Below the pieces are notes generated by a model. That model saw only the letters and a program-made list of their open reading frames with translations. It searched no databases and was not told where the DNA came from. The position numbers and the translations under genes were made by a program. DNA of 51,800 nucleotides from Actinomycetes bacterium (GTDB lineage: Bacteria; Actinomycetota; Acidimicrobiia; Spongiisociales; JAHEDJ01): the NCBI GenBank assembly GCA_024641245.1, contig JAHEDK010000020.1, positions 1 to 51,800 of the forward strand. The letters run 5' to 3'. Of this stretch, positions 16,528 through 25,662 are shown piece by piece; within the stretch, counting starts at the first letter, position 1, and each line of letters begins with the position of its first letter.

Positions 16528-17520
16528 CACGACCAGCACCGCCGCACCTGAAACTGTTCCGGAGTTGAGTGCGGCCAACGCTTCGTTTGCCAGATGAAGG
16601 GGAAAGGCTTCCCAGGATGTTCGAATCGGGATCTCGGCGGCCAGTTCCAGGAACTCCACAGCGTCACGGCGAGTGAAGTTGGCGACGCTGCGAATCTGGC
16701 GTTCCAGCCAAAGGTCGTCGTAGTCGAAGGCAGGCATTACATCCAGGTGAATGGCATTAATCGCCACCGTGGCTCCCCGATCCACCTTCTGCAGCGCAGA
16801 CACAACGACAGAACCGACGGGTGCGAATGTCACCGCCGCATCGAGCACCTCGCCGGGGTCGTCGCCGTAGCCGCCCGCCCAGACAGCCCCCAGATCGATG
16901 GCACGCCGCTGTTCGGACTCCGAACGTGTGAAGACAAACACGTCGCAGTTCCAGTACGTCGCGACCTGGATGGCCAGAGACGCCGAGGCACCAAACCCGA
17001 AAAGCCCCAGGCGACCGCCCGGCTGGATGCCTGAAATGTGCAGCGAGCGGTAGCCGATCACGCCGCCGCACAACAGCGGGGCGATATCCAGGTCGGACAA
17101 TCCTTCGGGAAGCCGGAACGCGAAGTCGGCTCGCACGTTGATCTGTTCGGCAAACCCGCCATCACGATCCCAGCCCGTGAAGCGGGCAAACATGCAGAGG
17201 TTTTCTCGACCGTCTGTGCAAAAGGAGCAATCCCCGCACACGCCGGCCATCCACCCCACCCCGGCCCCATCACCCACCGACCAGCCGTCAACGCCTGCAC
17301 CCACCGCAACCACCCGCCCGACAGCCTGATGACCTGGGGTGACCGGCAGGCGTCGCGCCGGAAGGTCGCCCTCAGCGATCTGTAGGTCGGTTCGGCACAC
17401 TCCACAGGCGCCGACCCGGATCGTCAGCTCGAGTGGAGCAGGTCGCAGATCGGAGACTTCCACGAGTTCGAGAGGTTCACTCTCGATGAGAGACGGGCGG
17501 GCAAGGCGCATCGCACGCAT
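16522..17520 (-). CDS. zinc-dependent alcohol dehydrogenase
   Basis: Medium-chain dehydrogenase of 332 residues. Catalytic-zinc region GACGVCRTD has C39; H64 sits in TPGHQAVG, where the usual GHE is GHQ. The structural-zinc cysteines lie in CGDCSFCTDGRENLC. The Rossmann motif is GLFGFGASASLAIQV. The pattern is that of the AdhA-like group that oxidises simple alcohols with NAD. The substrate cannot be fixed. It precedes the subtilase on the same strand with a 146-base gap and a hairpin between, so it is probably a separate transcript. Confidence 0.85.
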   Translation of the reverse strand: MRAMRLARPSLIESEPLELVEVSDLRPAPLELTIRVGACGVCRTDLQIAEGDLPARRLPVTPGHQAVGRVVAVGAGVDGWSVGDGAGVGWMAGVCGDCSFCTDGRENLCMFARFTGWDRDGGFAEQINVRADFAFRLPEGLSDLDIAPLLCGGVIGYRSLHISGIQPGGRLGLFGFGASASLAIQVATYWNCDVFVFTRSESEQRRAIDLGAVWAGGYGDDPGEVLDAAVTFAPVGSVVVSALQKVDRGATVAINAIHLDVMPAFDYDDLWLERQIRSVANFTRRDAVEFLELAAEIPIRTSWEAFPLHLANEALAALNSGTVSGAAVLVVG

Positions 17521-17550
17521 GCATCGAGTTTCGCAGATGAACTAGAGACC

Positions 17551-17572
17551 CGCGACTAGCAACTCGCGACTA
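17551..17572. repeat. short direct repeat CGCGACTA x2 overlapping a stop codon
   Basis: CGCGACTA occurs at 17551-17558 and 17565-17572 with AGCAACT-type spacer words between. The second copy supplies the TAG stop of the NUDIX gene. It resembles the other word-like repeats in this window in position but not in sequence. Confidence 0.4.
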
Positions 17573-18370
17573 CATGTCTTCGATCGCTCCGAACGACTCG
17601 TGCTTGACGATGATCCGTCCGGCTTCTGTTGCGATTTCCGGTTCGATCCTCGGCGGAGTGTGCCCGGCAGCCCATTCTACGGCTTGACTGGCCGTTCGAT
17701 GGGAGCAGAGCTGTTCGAGGTTCTTGCGAGTGGGAAGGATGACCATGGCCCGACCGTCCGCGGCTGCCGCCAGCGCTCGGTGCGGGGTCGTCCACACTGA
17801 ATGCACCGTCTCAACATCGTCGTGACCGGCTTGCTGGCCCTCGGGTGCAACGGCGACGAAGAACCGGGTATCGAAACGACGGTGCACACCTTTGGGTGTG
17901 ACCCACCACGACCACCAGACCAGCGCACCCAGGTCGAGGACCAACCGCTCGGCGATGAGCCAATCCGTCCAGTCCCAGCGCGTTTTCCGGGAGTTGAGGC
18001 GCGCCCTCGCTTGTGCAAACGAGGCGGTTGCCAGTTCCTCGGCCGACACCCTCTTGCCCTCCCGCCTGGCAAACAGGAGGCCTCCTTCTTCAAAAGTCTC
18101 CCGTACGGCCGCAACGTACAAGCCGAGGCAAAGGCGAGCATCAACACCCATCCGGGCGGCTTCTGCGGCGGGATCAATCCCATCCCAGAGGGAGTCCTCG
18201 AGGTGGTCGCCAACGTCGAGTTTCCCGCCGGGAAAGACATATGCGCCCCCGACGAAGTCGGAATCGAGATGTCGTTCGAGCATGAGCACTTCAACGCCAT
18301 CAGTGCCATCTCGCAGCACCATGACGGTAGAGGCATCCACGGGGTGGATGGATTCCATCGGCTTCATCAT
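17570..18370 (-). CDS. NUDIX hydrolase, NUDT19-like
   Basis: About 266 residues. The NUDIX box is the expanded kind: FPGGKLD near residue 40 is separated by about 40 residues from VAAVRETFEEGGLLF, which carries the metal-binding Glu residues. This split box and the overall length match the NUDT19/acyl-CoA-pyrophosphatase-like group, which cleaves nucleotide-linked pyrophosphates. The substrate is not determined. Starts at 18370, 18367 and 18358 are all possible. It is divergent from the DUF5996 gene across about 85 bases. Confidence 0.8.
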   Translation of the reverse strand: MMKPMESIHPVDASTVMVLRDGTDGVEVLMLERHLDSDFVGGAYVFPGGKLDVGDHLEDSLWDGIDPAAEAARMGVDARLCLGLYVAAVRETFEEGGLLFARREGKRVSAEELATASFAQARARLNSRKTRWDWTDWLIAERLVLDLGALVWWSWWVTPKGVHRRFDTRFFVAVAPEGQQAGHDDVETVHSVWTTPHRALAAAADGRAMVILPTRKNLEQLCSHRTASQAVEWAAGHTPPRIEPEIATEAGRIIVKHESFGAIEDM

Positions 18371-18455
18371 CGGCGAGTGTATCCACTGCAACGGCAGGAA
18401 TGCTCCTGCACCGTGACGCGTTGAAGCTTCCGAACCCACAACCACGGAGCCGCTC

Positions 18456-19250
18456 GTGAACTTCCCCATTCTGCCCGCCACCTCCGACTCGGTGTCCGCT
18501 CTGCATGCCTACAGCCGCATTCTCGGATCAATCAGGGCTGCCCGGAGCGAGCCTCACCCCCGCTGGTGGCATGCCTCACTCGAGATCGGCGAAGCCGGCC
18601 TCGAGACGGGAGCCTTCCCGCTCGGCGATGGTGGTACCGGCCGTCTCACCCTGGATCCGGCCAACGGGTTGATCCGAGGTACCGGCGCCCATGGGCTCCT
18701 CGAAGTGGCTCTAGGTGGCCCGGCGGCCGTCGTGGGTCGCGAGACGATGGAGAAGTTGGGCGGCGACCTCGACATCGATCCGGAGAGGTGGAATGCCATA
18801 GCCGTCGACGGTTTCACGCCGTCTGACGCGGCCGACTACCACACCGCCCTCAAGGCGATTCGGGACACATTCGGCCAGTTCCGGGACAGTCTCACCGGTG
18901 AGGTCGGGCCGATTCAGCTGTGGCCACACCACTTCGACGCGTCCTTTGAATGGTTCAGTGAAGGAGTCGAGGAATACGAGGAGGAGGACGGCGCGAAGGA
19001 GTACAGCAAGCAGATCGGTTTCGGATTCAGTCCGGGAGACGAAGGCGAAGCGCAGCCCTATTTCTATGCCAACCCGTGGCCGTTCGACGAATCGTTCACA
19101 ACGATCGAGTTGCCGGCCGGCGCCTCGTGGCACGCTGAAGGTTGGTCCGGTGGGTTCCTGCCGTATGTCTCGGTGCTCGAATCCGGACCCGACCTGCTCT
19201 TTGCCTTCATCCGGGCGGTCTACCAGGGAACGCATGAGGCGTTGGCGTAG
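18456..19250 (+). CDS. DUF5996 family protein
   Basis: 264-residue soluble protein with no membrane segment. It has the family's typical course: PRWWHASLEIGEAGLET near residue 35, a region with LWPHHFDASFEWF, and a C-terminal section with PYFYANPWPF and GASWHAEGWSGGFLPY. Several conserved His, Trp and Asp residues suggest an enzyme or ligand-binding protein, but no function is known. The start is a GTG at 18456 with GGAG upstream. Confidence 0.75.
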   Translation: MNFPILPATSDSVSALHAYSRILGSIRAARSEPHPRWWHASLEIGEAGLETGAFPLGDGGTGRLTLDPANGLIRGTGAHGLLEVALGGPAAVVGRETMEKLGGDLDIDPERWNAIAVDGFTPSDAADYHTALKAIRDTFGQFRDSLTGEVGPIQLWPHHFDASFEWFSEGVEEYEEEDGAKEYSKQIGFGFSPGDEGEAQPYFYANPWPFDESFTTIELPAGASWHAEGWSGGFLPYVSVLESGPDLLFAFIRAVYQGTHEALA

Positions 19251-19288
19251 CGCCGCGGACGGCGAGCCGAGGTATGCCCCCTCTGCCG

Positions 19289-19921
19289 CTACACGATCCT
19301 CCTGTCGCTCGCCCAACGAGCCAGTTCGTAGCGGCTCGACAGCTGCAGCTTGCGCAGGACGGCCGACACATGCGATTCCACGGTCTTGACGGAGATCGAC
19401 AGCTTCGAGGCGACTTGTTTGTAGGCGTAGCCGCGGGCGATCAGGCGCAGCACCTCGCGTTCACGAGACGTCAACTGGTCCAGTTCGGGATCGACAACGG
19501 TGGGGACGGTATCTGCGAAGGCGTCGAGGACGAAGCCGGCCAGGCGCGGCGAGAACACGGCATCACCGTCGTTCACTCTGCGGATGGCATCGGCCAACTC
19601 CGCCGGTGCGATCGACTTCGTGACATATCCGCGGGCTCCGGCCCGGATCATGGCGATGACGTCCTCCGCCGCGTCCGAGACCGACAGAGCCAGGAATTTC
19701 GTGTCAGGGTGTGTCTCCAGGACGGCGCCGACCACCGCCAGACCCCCACCGCCGGGCATATGAACGTCCACGAGAACGACATCGGGCGCCGTCGCCCGGA
19801 TCTTCTCGACTGCGTCGTCCACGTCCGATGACACGCCTGCCAGTGTGAACACCTCACTCAACTCGGCCTTGACGCCCGACAAGAAGAGCTGATGGTCGTC
19901 GACCAGGAATACATCGATCAT
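19289..19921 (-). CDS. LuxR-type (NarL/LiaR family) response regulator
   Basis: 210 residues. The receiver domain has the acidic pair at D8-D9, phospho-acceptor D52 (VLVDVHMPGGGG) and a Lys in YVTKS. A LuxR-type DNA-binding domain (about 145-205) follows, with LTSREREVLRLIARG and SVKTVESHVSAVLRKL. ATG 19921 overlaps the kinase stop as ATGA, so the pair is translationally coupled and certainly a two-component system. The likely target is the divergent PspC gene, an envelope-stress theme inferred from context. Confidence 0.93.
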   Translation of the reverse strand: MIDVFLVDDHQLFLSGVKAELSEVFTLAGVSSDVDDAVEKIRATAPDVVLVDVHMPGGGGLAVVGAVLETHPDTKFLALSVSDAAEDVIAMIRAGARGYVTKSIAPAELADAIRRVNDGDAVFSPRLAGFVLDAFADTVPTVVDPELDQLTSREREVLRLIARGYAYKQVASKLSISVKTVESHVSAVLRKLQLSSRYELARWASDRRIV

Positions 19922-21174
19922 GTTCGCCTCACAGACATGTGCACTTCGGTTCCTTCCCCCGGCTCGCTGGTAATGGTCGCTTCTCCCCCGGCCCGTTCCA
20001 TGCGACCGATGATCGATTCTGAGATCCCTTTTCGGTCCGGGTCGGCGCCTTCGAGGATAAAGCCCTTGCCCTGATCGGAAACAAAGACATCTGCGTTGGC
20101 GTCGTCGGCTTCAGCAAACACCGAGATCAAGTTCGCACCCGAGTGACGCGCCGCATTCGTAATGGCTTCACCGGCAGCAGCCACCAACGCCCGAACAGCA
20201 TCATCCATCGGAGCGTCGCCAACGATCACGACATCGATCGGGACTTGATGAGCAGACTCGAGTCGCGCAGCCGCACTCTCCAGTGCCGATCTCATAGTCT
20301 CTCCATCCGGAGAAGGCTCGGGGCCGTAGAGCCAGCTGCGCAACTCGCGTTCCTGCTGGCGGGCCAGCATCGACATTGACTTCGGATCATCGGTCCGCTG
20401 CATGAGAGCAAGGGTCTGCAACACCGAATCGTGGAGGTGAGCCGCCATCTCGGCCCGTTCATCGGATCGAATTCGCTCGCTACGCTCGGCGCCGACTTGC
20501 CCCACCAACCTCCACACCCAGGGTCCGAGAACGAGCATAATTCCGGCAATCGTCATTCCCACGGCCAGAGCGACGTTTCCGACCAGAGCGTTGGCATCCA
20601 CGGAGTTGAGGTAGATGGCCAAGCCTCCTGTCATGAACACGCCACCGGCCACGATCCTCAACGCGACAGATCTCCAGTTCCCGCCCTCACCCGTGAACGT
20701 CTGTGTCGCCCAGCGACTTCGACGTGACGGGTCGACGCGCGACCAGCTCAGAGCGAACCCGAACGAAATGAAGGTCACCGACCACACCAATGAATCGCCG
20801 AACCAGATTCCCCAACTTCGCAGCATCAGAAAGACTCCACCGAACAGCATCCAGAGGGCTAGGCGTTGGCGTGGTAGTCGAGCGGCGAAGCGGTCCTTCA
20901 GCGCGACCAACCGTTCGGGTGGAACGTCATCCAGCGACATCACCCACAAGACGGCGTACAGCAGTACTCCGATGCCCCCTGCCAGGGCCAACGACACGAA
21001 GGCTGCCCTCACGTAGACGGCCTCGATCTCGAGCACGTCTGCGATCCCCGCGGCGAGACCCGCCACCAGGCGCTCGTCCTGATTGCGGACGAACGCGAAG
21101 CGCCGCCCGGGCGCCTGATCGAGAGTCTGGTCGGAGATCGATTCCTCCTCGGGGTTACGCGAGAATGATCCCAC
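19918..21174 (-). CDS. PspC-domain sensor histidine kinase (HisKA_3 type)
   Basis: About 418 residues. It opens with a PspC domain (RNQDERLVAGLAAGIAD then hydrophobic segments) and has five to six membrane segments in all. Next come a HisKA_3 dimerisation helix (AAHLHDSVLQTLALM, phospho-acceptor about H248) and an HATPase domain with EAITNAARHSGA, VSDQGKGF and a final GEGTEVHM. Kinases of this form sense envelope state in actinobacteria. The start is uncertain: GTG 21174 is the nearest standard codon ahead of the domain. A strong GAGGAGG at about 21144-21150 lies inside this reading and is followed by ATC rather than a standard start. Confidence 0.88.
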   Translation of the reverse strand: MGSFSRNPEEESISDQTLDQAPGRRFAFVRNQDERLVAGLAAGIADVLEIEAVYVRAAFVSLALAGGIGVLLYAVLWVMSLDDVPPERLVALKDRFAARLPRQRLALWMLFGGVFLMLRSWGIWFGDSLVWSVTFISFGFALSWSRVDPSRRSRWATQTFTGEGGNWRSVALRIVAGGVFMTGGLAIYLNSVDANALVGNVALAVGMTIAGIMLVLGPWVWRLVGQVGAERSERIRSDERAEMAAHLHDSVLQTLALMQRTDDPKSMSMLARQQERELRSWLYGPEPSPDGETMRSALESAAARLESAHQVPIDVVIVGDAPMDDAVRALVAAAGEAITNAARHSGANLISVFAEADDANADVFVSDQGKGFILEGADPDRKGISESIIGRMERAGGEATITSEPGEGTEVHMSVRRT

Positions 21175-21286
21175 AGCCGCAGCGACCACCCAACAAGGGA
21201 TCCCCCTGAGAAAACCCTGATGTGTCAGGGCTTCCTTGGGGCCATACCTCATAGACGGGATCACCGCCGTGCAGGACGATGCAGCC

Positions 21287-22474
21287 ATGACAAACGAAAC
21301 AAACCTCCAGCAGCCTCCTGCCGGCGCCGATGAGCAGCCGTCGGGCGGTGGTGAAAGGGGTTCTCGCCCACCCCTCCGTCGAGAACACGGGATCCTGGGC
21401 GGGGTTGCCGCCGGCATCGCACGCTACTTCGATGTAGAACCGTGGATCATCCGGTTGGTCTTCCTGCTCCTGTTGTTCCCCGGTATCGGCGTTCTTTTGT
21501 ATGCAGCCGGCTGGCTCTTGATCCCCGCCGCCGGAACAAACCAGTCGATCGGTGAACGATGGCTGTCCAAGTTCGGCGGCGAAAACGTCATCGGTACCGT
21601 CCTGATCGTCCTGGCCGGGATCTGGTTGTTGACGATGCTCAGCGACGGGGCCGGTGGTTTCGGCCTGGCGATCGCCTTGCTGATCATCGGCGTGCTCCTC
21701 TTTCGAGGAGAGCTCGGACCCAGGAAGAGCGCGGACGGTTCGCCCGTTGCACCAGCGCAGACCACATCACATGCCAACCCAGTAAAGACGGGAGAAGTCA
21801 TGCCTCCGCTGCCTCCATCCCATACCTTTCAGGTCTCCGCTCCTCCACCTCCACCCAAGCCGAAGCGGCCACCCTCGATGCTGGGACGGTTGACCTTTGC
21901 GGCGGTGCTCGTGGGTACCGGGGTCATGGCGATCTTCGAGACCGCCGGAACCATCGAGCCTTCGACCCGCCACTATCTGGGCCTCGCCCTGGCGATCACG
22001 GCAGCCGGCCTCCTCGTCGGGGCAGTCTGGGGCCGCTCCCGGGCGCTGATTGCACTCGGGTTGGTGCTCCTGTTCGCCCTCGGCGGCGCATTGGCGACCG
22101 ACATCGTGACCGACATCGAAGCCACCACCGAGATCTACGCTCCGGCTCTGGTCGGCGAGATTCAACCCAGCTACCACCTGGACGCCGGGAGTCTGGTTCT
22201 CGACTTCAGTGACGTGAACCTCGAAGGCCGATCGGTCGACGTGCGTGCAGATATCGGTGCAGGGCAGATCGAAGTGATCCTTGGTGCCGATCAGGGAGCG
22301 GATATCAATGCACGCACCGGCGTCGGACGCGTCGAGATCCTGGGCCGCTCGAGCGAAGGCCTCGGAGTCGGCCGCAGCGACGACCTGCGCGGCTCGTCAG
22401 GAACCTTGATCCTGGACCTCGATGCAGGAGTCGGCGAGATAGTTGTCACGCAGGAAGTGATTCAGGAGGGATGA
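21287..22474 (+). CDS. PspC domain protein with LiaF-like C-terminal domain
   Basis: 395 residues. A PspC domain (about 30-90, EHGILGGVAAGIARYFD and a long hydrophobic stretch) is followed by two membrane segments, a Pro-rich linker (PPPPPKPKRPP), two to three more membrane segments and a soluble C-terminal beta-rich domain (about 285-395). Repeated Asp/Gly strands such as DVRADIGAGQIEVILG are typical of YvqF/LiaF-type regulators. Such proteins restrain or modulate a LiaRS-like kinase. The divergent kinase/regulator pair here, sharing the 112-base gap, makes that role likely by inference. Confidence 0.82.
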   Translation: MTNETNLQQPPAGADEQPSGGGERGSRPPLRREHGILGGVAAGIARYFDVEPWIIRLVFLLLLFPGIGVLLYAAGWLLIPAAGTNQSIGERWLSKFGGENVIGTVLIVLAGIWLLTMLSDGAGGFGLAIALLIIGVLLFRGELGPRKSADGSPVAPAQTTSHANPVKTGEVMPPLPPSHTFQVSAPPPPPKPKRPPSMLGRLTFAAVLVGTGVMAIFETAGTIEPSTRHYLGLALAITAAGLLVGAVWGRSRALIALGLVLLFALGGALATDIVTDIEATTEIYAPALVGEIQPSYHLDAGSLVLDFSDVNLEGRSVDVRADIGAGQIEVILGADQGADINARTGVGRVEILGRSSEGLGVGRSDDLRGSSGTLILDLDAGVGEIVVTQEVIQEG

Positions 22475-22476
22475 TG

Positions 22477-22740
22477 ATGAAAGAACGACACCCACTCGAC
22501 GTACTGTCATTGGTGTTTGGCCTGCTGTTCGCGGCCCTGGCGATTCCGGTACTCGTTAGCGACACCCCGTGGGACTTCGACGCTGGATGGGTTGTCCCGG
22601 GCGTGATCGTCGCAATCGGCCTCGTCATCGGTGCCAGCGCATTTCGCAAGCGGGCCAACGCCGGCGGACTTGACCCGACGGCCGATCCCGCAGTTGTGGC
22701 GGCCATGGGCGAACTTCCAGAGTCCCCCGACTTCAACTAG
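22477..22740 (+). CDS. small two-segment membrane protein
   Basis: 87 residues with two hydrophobic segments (about 8-25 and 34-51) and a polar tail. Three ATG codons stand in a row at 22471, 22474 and 22477. AGGAGG at 22464-22469 is 1, 4 and 7 bases away respectively, so the third is the best start. It overlaps or abuts the end of the PspC gene and is surely co-transcribed. Function unknown. Confidence 0.7.
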   Translation: MKERHPLDVLSLVFGLLFAALAIPVLVSDTPWDFDAGWVVPGVIVAIGLVIGASAFRKRANAGGLDPTADPAVVAAMGELPESPDFN

Positions 22741-22752
22741 GTCACTCAAACT

Positions 22753-22788
22753 GAGGAAACCCGGGGTGTACGGACCCCGGGTTTCCTC
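22753..22788. terminator. strong 15-bp terminator hairpin
   Basis: GAGGAAACCCGGGGT (22753-22767) pairs perfectly with 22774-22788 around a six-base loop. It follows the small membrane gene by 12 bases and also lies downstream of the converging lipoprotein gene. There is no T tract beyond the TTTCC within the arm, so it may work in both directions as a hairpin-only terminator. Confidence 0.75.
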
Positions 22789-22835
22789 GCGAAGCAGCCG
22801 GGACTGGGCGTGCCGCTTTCGTCAAACGCCCATCC

Positions 22836-23204
22836 CTATCGGATACCCGTGTCGTAGGCGACGTCCAGAGTCACCGGAGCATTCCCGAGGGTGAACTCGA
22901 TTGGAGCAGCCGTACCGAGCAGCCCTTCGACGCGCTGGGGAACGAGCGTGTATACGCCTGCCGGAAGCTCTCCGACAAACGCTCCCTGAGCATCGGTTTC
23001 GAATCGATCGACCTCGTCGCCCGATGTGTCCAGGACGAGGAGAGTGGCTCCGCCAACTGGACGATCTGCGCAGGCGGGCTCTGGCGGGAAGTGTTCGACA
23101 GGGCACACCGGGCCGGCGTGAACCTGTCCTGAAATCGACACAGTCCCCGGCGACTCGCAACCCATCGCCAGCAAGACGATCAAAGTGATGAAAATTCTGC
23201 GCAT
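22836..23204 (-). CDS. lipoprotein with carboxypeptidase-regulatory-like beta domain
   Basis: 122 residues. The signal MRRIFITLIVLLAMGC has a lipobox with Cys16. The mature part has the pattern of a small beta-sandwich seen in carboxypeptidase-regulatory/SpaA-like domains: VSISGQV, then GATLLVLDTSGDEVDRFETD, then AGVYTLVPQ. It is probably anchored on the outer face of the membrane. Binding partner unknown. The start is the ATG that places the signal peptide at the N-terminus. Confidence 0.65.
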   Translation of the reverse strand: MRRIFITLIVLLAMGCESPGTVSISGQVHAGPVCPVEHFPPEPACADRPVGGATLLVLDTSGDEVDRFETDAQGAFVGELPAGVYTLVPQRVEGLLGTAAPIEFTLGNAPVTLDVAYDTGIR

Positions 23205-23325
23205 GCTTTTATGACGCGGCAGGTTGCGAGAAGGTTCCACGGTGCCGCCGATCCGGCCGCCGGGCTGATTCTCCGTGAGACGGGAAACGCTCAGGTGAAC
23301 ACTGTGATGCAGTAGCGTCGGGACC

Positions 23326-24315
23326 ATGCGTTTTGGAACATTCATCCCCCAGGGCTGGCGTCTCGACCTCGTCGGGATCCCGGTTGAAGAGCAATGGCCG
23401 ACGATGGTGCGGGTTGCCAAAGAGATCGAACAGTCCGGCTTTGAGTCGGCCTGGGTTTACGACCATTTCCACACGGTCCCGAAGCCCACCCAGGAACCCA
23501 CCTACGAAGCATGGACGCTAATGGCGGCGCTGGCTGCAGCCACCGACACGGTCCGACTCGGCCAGATGTGCAGCTGCAACTCCTACCGGCCGCCGTCATA
23601 TCTGGCCAAAGTGGCAGCCACCATCGACGTCATCTCGGGCGGCCGCCTCGAGATGGGCATCGGGGCGGGATGGTACGAGCACGAGTACGAGGGCTACGGC
23701 TACGAGTTCCCCAAACCCTCAGTCCGCATCGGCATGCTCCGCGAGGGCGTCGAAATCATGCGGCGCATGTGGACTGAAGACGAAGTGAGCTACGAGGGAA
23801 CCTACTACCGGCTCATGGGTGCCATCAGCCGGCCCAGGCCGATTCAGAACCCGCACATCCCGATCTGGATCGCCGGCGGAGGCGAGCAACTAACCCTCAA
23901 TGTTGCGGCCCGGTACGCCGACTACACGAACTTCGGTGGGACCGTTGAGGACTTCACGCACAAGTCGACGGTGCTGGCCGGTCACTGCCGCGACGTAGGG
24001 CGCGAACTCGAAACGATCACACGCTCGACCAACTTCAACGTGATCATCGGCGAAACGGAGCGAGACGTGCAGAGCAAGCTCGCTTGGCACCGCAACCACT
24101 ACACACAACTCGTCGGAGAGCAGCAAGCCGAGCGCACCCTCCGCAACTTCAACGGGCCGGGCGGCCTGGCTGGAACTCCCGAACAGATCGTCGAACAGCT
24201 CCGCCGATGGGAAGCGGCCGGCATGGCCTACGGCATCCTCTACTTCGCCGACATCGCCTACGACGCCTCCAGCATGGACATGTTTGCCCGGCAGGTTGTT
24301 CCGCAGTTCGGCTGA
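23326..24315 (+). CDS. LLM-class (F420-dependent type) oxidoreductase
   Basis: 329-residue luciferase-like TIM barrel. It begins MRFGTFIPQGW and has the family's ESAWVYDHFHTVP, ISGGRLEMGIGAGWYEHEYEGYG and IPIWIAGGGEQLTL segments. Actinobacterial members with this LEMGIGAGWY motif usually use F420H2 for hydride transfer. The substrate is unknown. The acetyltransferase gene starts 9 bases after its stop, which suggests co-transcription. Confidence 0.85.
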   Translation: MRFGTFIPQGWRLDLVGIPVEEQWPTMVRVAKEIEQSGFESAWVYDHFHTVPKPTQEPTYEAWTLMAALAAATDTVRLGQMCSCNSYRPPSYLAKVAATIDVISGGRLEMGIGAGWYEHEYEGYGYEFPKPSVRIGMLREGVEIMRRMWTEDEVSYEGTYYRLMGAISRPRPIQNPHIPIWIAGGGEQLTLNVAARYADYTNFGGTVEDFTHKSTVLAGHCRDVGRELETITRSTNFNVIIGETERDVQSKLAWHRNHYTQLVGEQQAERTLRNFNGPGGLAGTPEQIVEQLRRWEAAGMAYGILYFADIAYDASSMDMFARQVVPQFG

Positions 24316-24324
24316 GCGCACCAC

Positions 24325-25515
24325 ATGTCAGGACCACCCGAGCTCGAAGTCCGTATCGCCCGTCCGGAAGACGCAGACGGAATCGTGGCACTGGTCGTCG
24401 ACCGGATCGGCGACGAGGACGGCCCGGAAGCTCGTCTCACCCTCGACGACCCCCGGTTCGGACCCGGCGGATGGACCGTTGCCGTTGCCGGCGATCGGGT
24501 GGTTTCGACGCTCGGATTGTTCCCCACCAGGACACGCATTGGATCTGTGACGGTCCCCTCGGCAGCCATCGAGTTCGTTGCTACGGCGACGGAGTTCGAA
24601 GGAAAAGGCCTCGTCCGTCGGCAGCTCGATCTCGCCCACCGGATCTCCTCGGAACGCGGCGATCTAGTGCAGTGGATGGTCGGTATCCCCTACTTCTACC
24701 GCCGGTTCGGATATGAATACGCAGTTCCGACACCAGACACGATCGACATCACCGCCCAGAGTCCCGGCGGAGCAGACGACGTGTCCTTCCGGGTGGCGTC
24801 CATCGACGACATCGATCACATTCTCGCTCTCCAGGATCACATGGGTTCCTCGGCCATGATCGTCGCCGAGCACCACCGGCTGATGTGGTCGTGGCTCATC
24901 GCCTCTCCGGTCTATCGGGTGGTTGTCGCCACAAGGGACGACACACCCGTTGGCATGATGCGGATCTACTACGACGAAAGCACACCGCTCGTTTTCGACG
25001 TGGCTGCTGCCGACCCCGGCACCTTCCGGAGTCTCCTCGGAGAAGCCTGCCGGGGTCGCGCCGGAGCCACCGTTGCGATGCGCCCGGGTCTGGAAGACTT
25101 CGCGACAAACATGACGAGCCGTACGAACGATGGATACGCCTACTACGCCCGGGTTCCAAATCCGGCCGACCTCCTCGAGGCCATCAGACCCGAGCTGAAC
25201 CTCCGACTGACCGGGTCCGGGCTTGAAATCGACGATGGCGAGCTATTGCTGTCTTTGTACCGAGCGTCGATACGCTTCGAGATCAAGGAAGGCCAACTCG
25301 GTCCCGTGGCAACCGGCGGAAGGGTTCAGGCACCGGTGTCGGCAGGCGGATCCGGTGTTCCGCCCGACCTCATCGCCCATCTCATCCTCGGACCCCTCGG
25401 CGCTCTGGAACTCGAACGGCGCCATGCCGACGTGCTCCTCGGACAGCAGCGCGACCTGATGGATGCCCTGTTTCCATCGCAGACCGTGGATGTGCAGTCC
25501 TGGGTGTGGCCCTAG
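24325..25515 (+). CDS. Eis-like GNAT N-acetyltransferase with C-terminal SCP2-like domain
   Basis: 396 residues. An N-terminal GNAT domain has the acetyl-CoA-binding EFEGKGLVRRQLDLAH and a YFYRRFGYEYA segment typical of Eis/Acetyltransf_9 proteins. A second GNAT-like lobe follows, then a C-terminal sterol-carrier-like domain (about 290-396). Eis-type enzymes acetylate amines, including aminoglycosides in mycobacteria, and in mycobacteria eis is a WhiB7 target. The present gene is more than 20 kb from the whiB7-like gene and no link is visible in sequence. A run of 14-base tandem repeats starts 11 bases after its stop. Confidence 0.8.
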   Translation: MSGPPELEVRIARPEDADGIVALVVDRIGDEDGPEARLTLDDPRFGPGGWTVAVAGDRVVSTLGLFPTRTRIGSVTVPSAAIEFVATATEFEGKGLVRRQLDLAHRISSERGDLVQWMVGIPYFYRRFGYEYAVPTPDTIDITAQSPGGADDVSFRVASIDDIDHILALQDHMGSSAMIVAEHHRLMWSWLIASPVYRVVVATRDDTPVGMMRIYYDESTPLVFDVAAADPGTFRSLLGEACRGRAGATVAMRPGLEDFATNMTSRTNDGYAYYARVPNPADLLEAIRPELNLRLTGSGLEIDDGELLLSLYRASIRFEIKEGQLGPVATGGRVQAPVSAGGSGVPPDLIAHLILGPLGALELERRHADVLLGQQRDLMDALFPSQTVDVQSWVWP

Positions 25516-25525
25516 GAGGCCGCAG

Positions 25526-25609
25526 GCCGTAGGCAAGGAGCCGTAGGCACAACGCTGTAGGCACAACGCCGTAGGCAAGGAGCCGTAGGCACGAGGCCGC
25601 GGGCCAGAG
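25526..25609 (+). repeat. 14-nt tandem repeat, six units
   Basis: Six consecutive 14-base units begin GCCGTAGGCA (or one-base variants) and end AGGA, CAAC, CAAC, AGGA, CGAG and AGAG. The unit core GCC-GTA-GGC is itself a small inverted repeat. A seventh, decayed unit may precede it at 25516. The array fills much of the 147-base gap between two converging genes. Confidence 0.85.
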
Positions 25610-25662
25610 CCGACGTCGAAGAAGCCGCGTTTGCCGAGTGCCGACTCTGTGACTGGGAAGTC

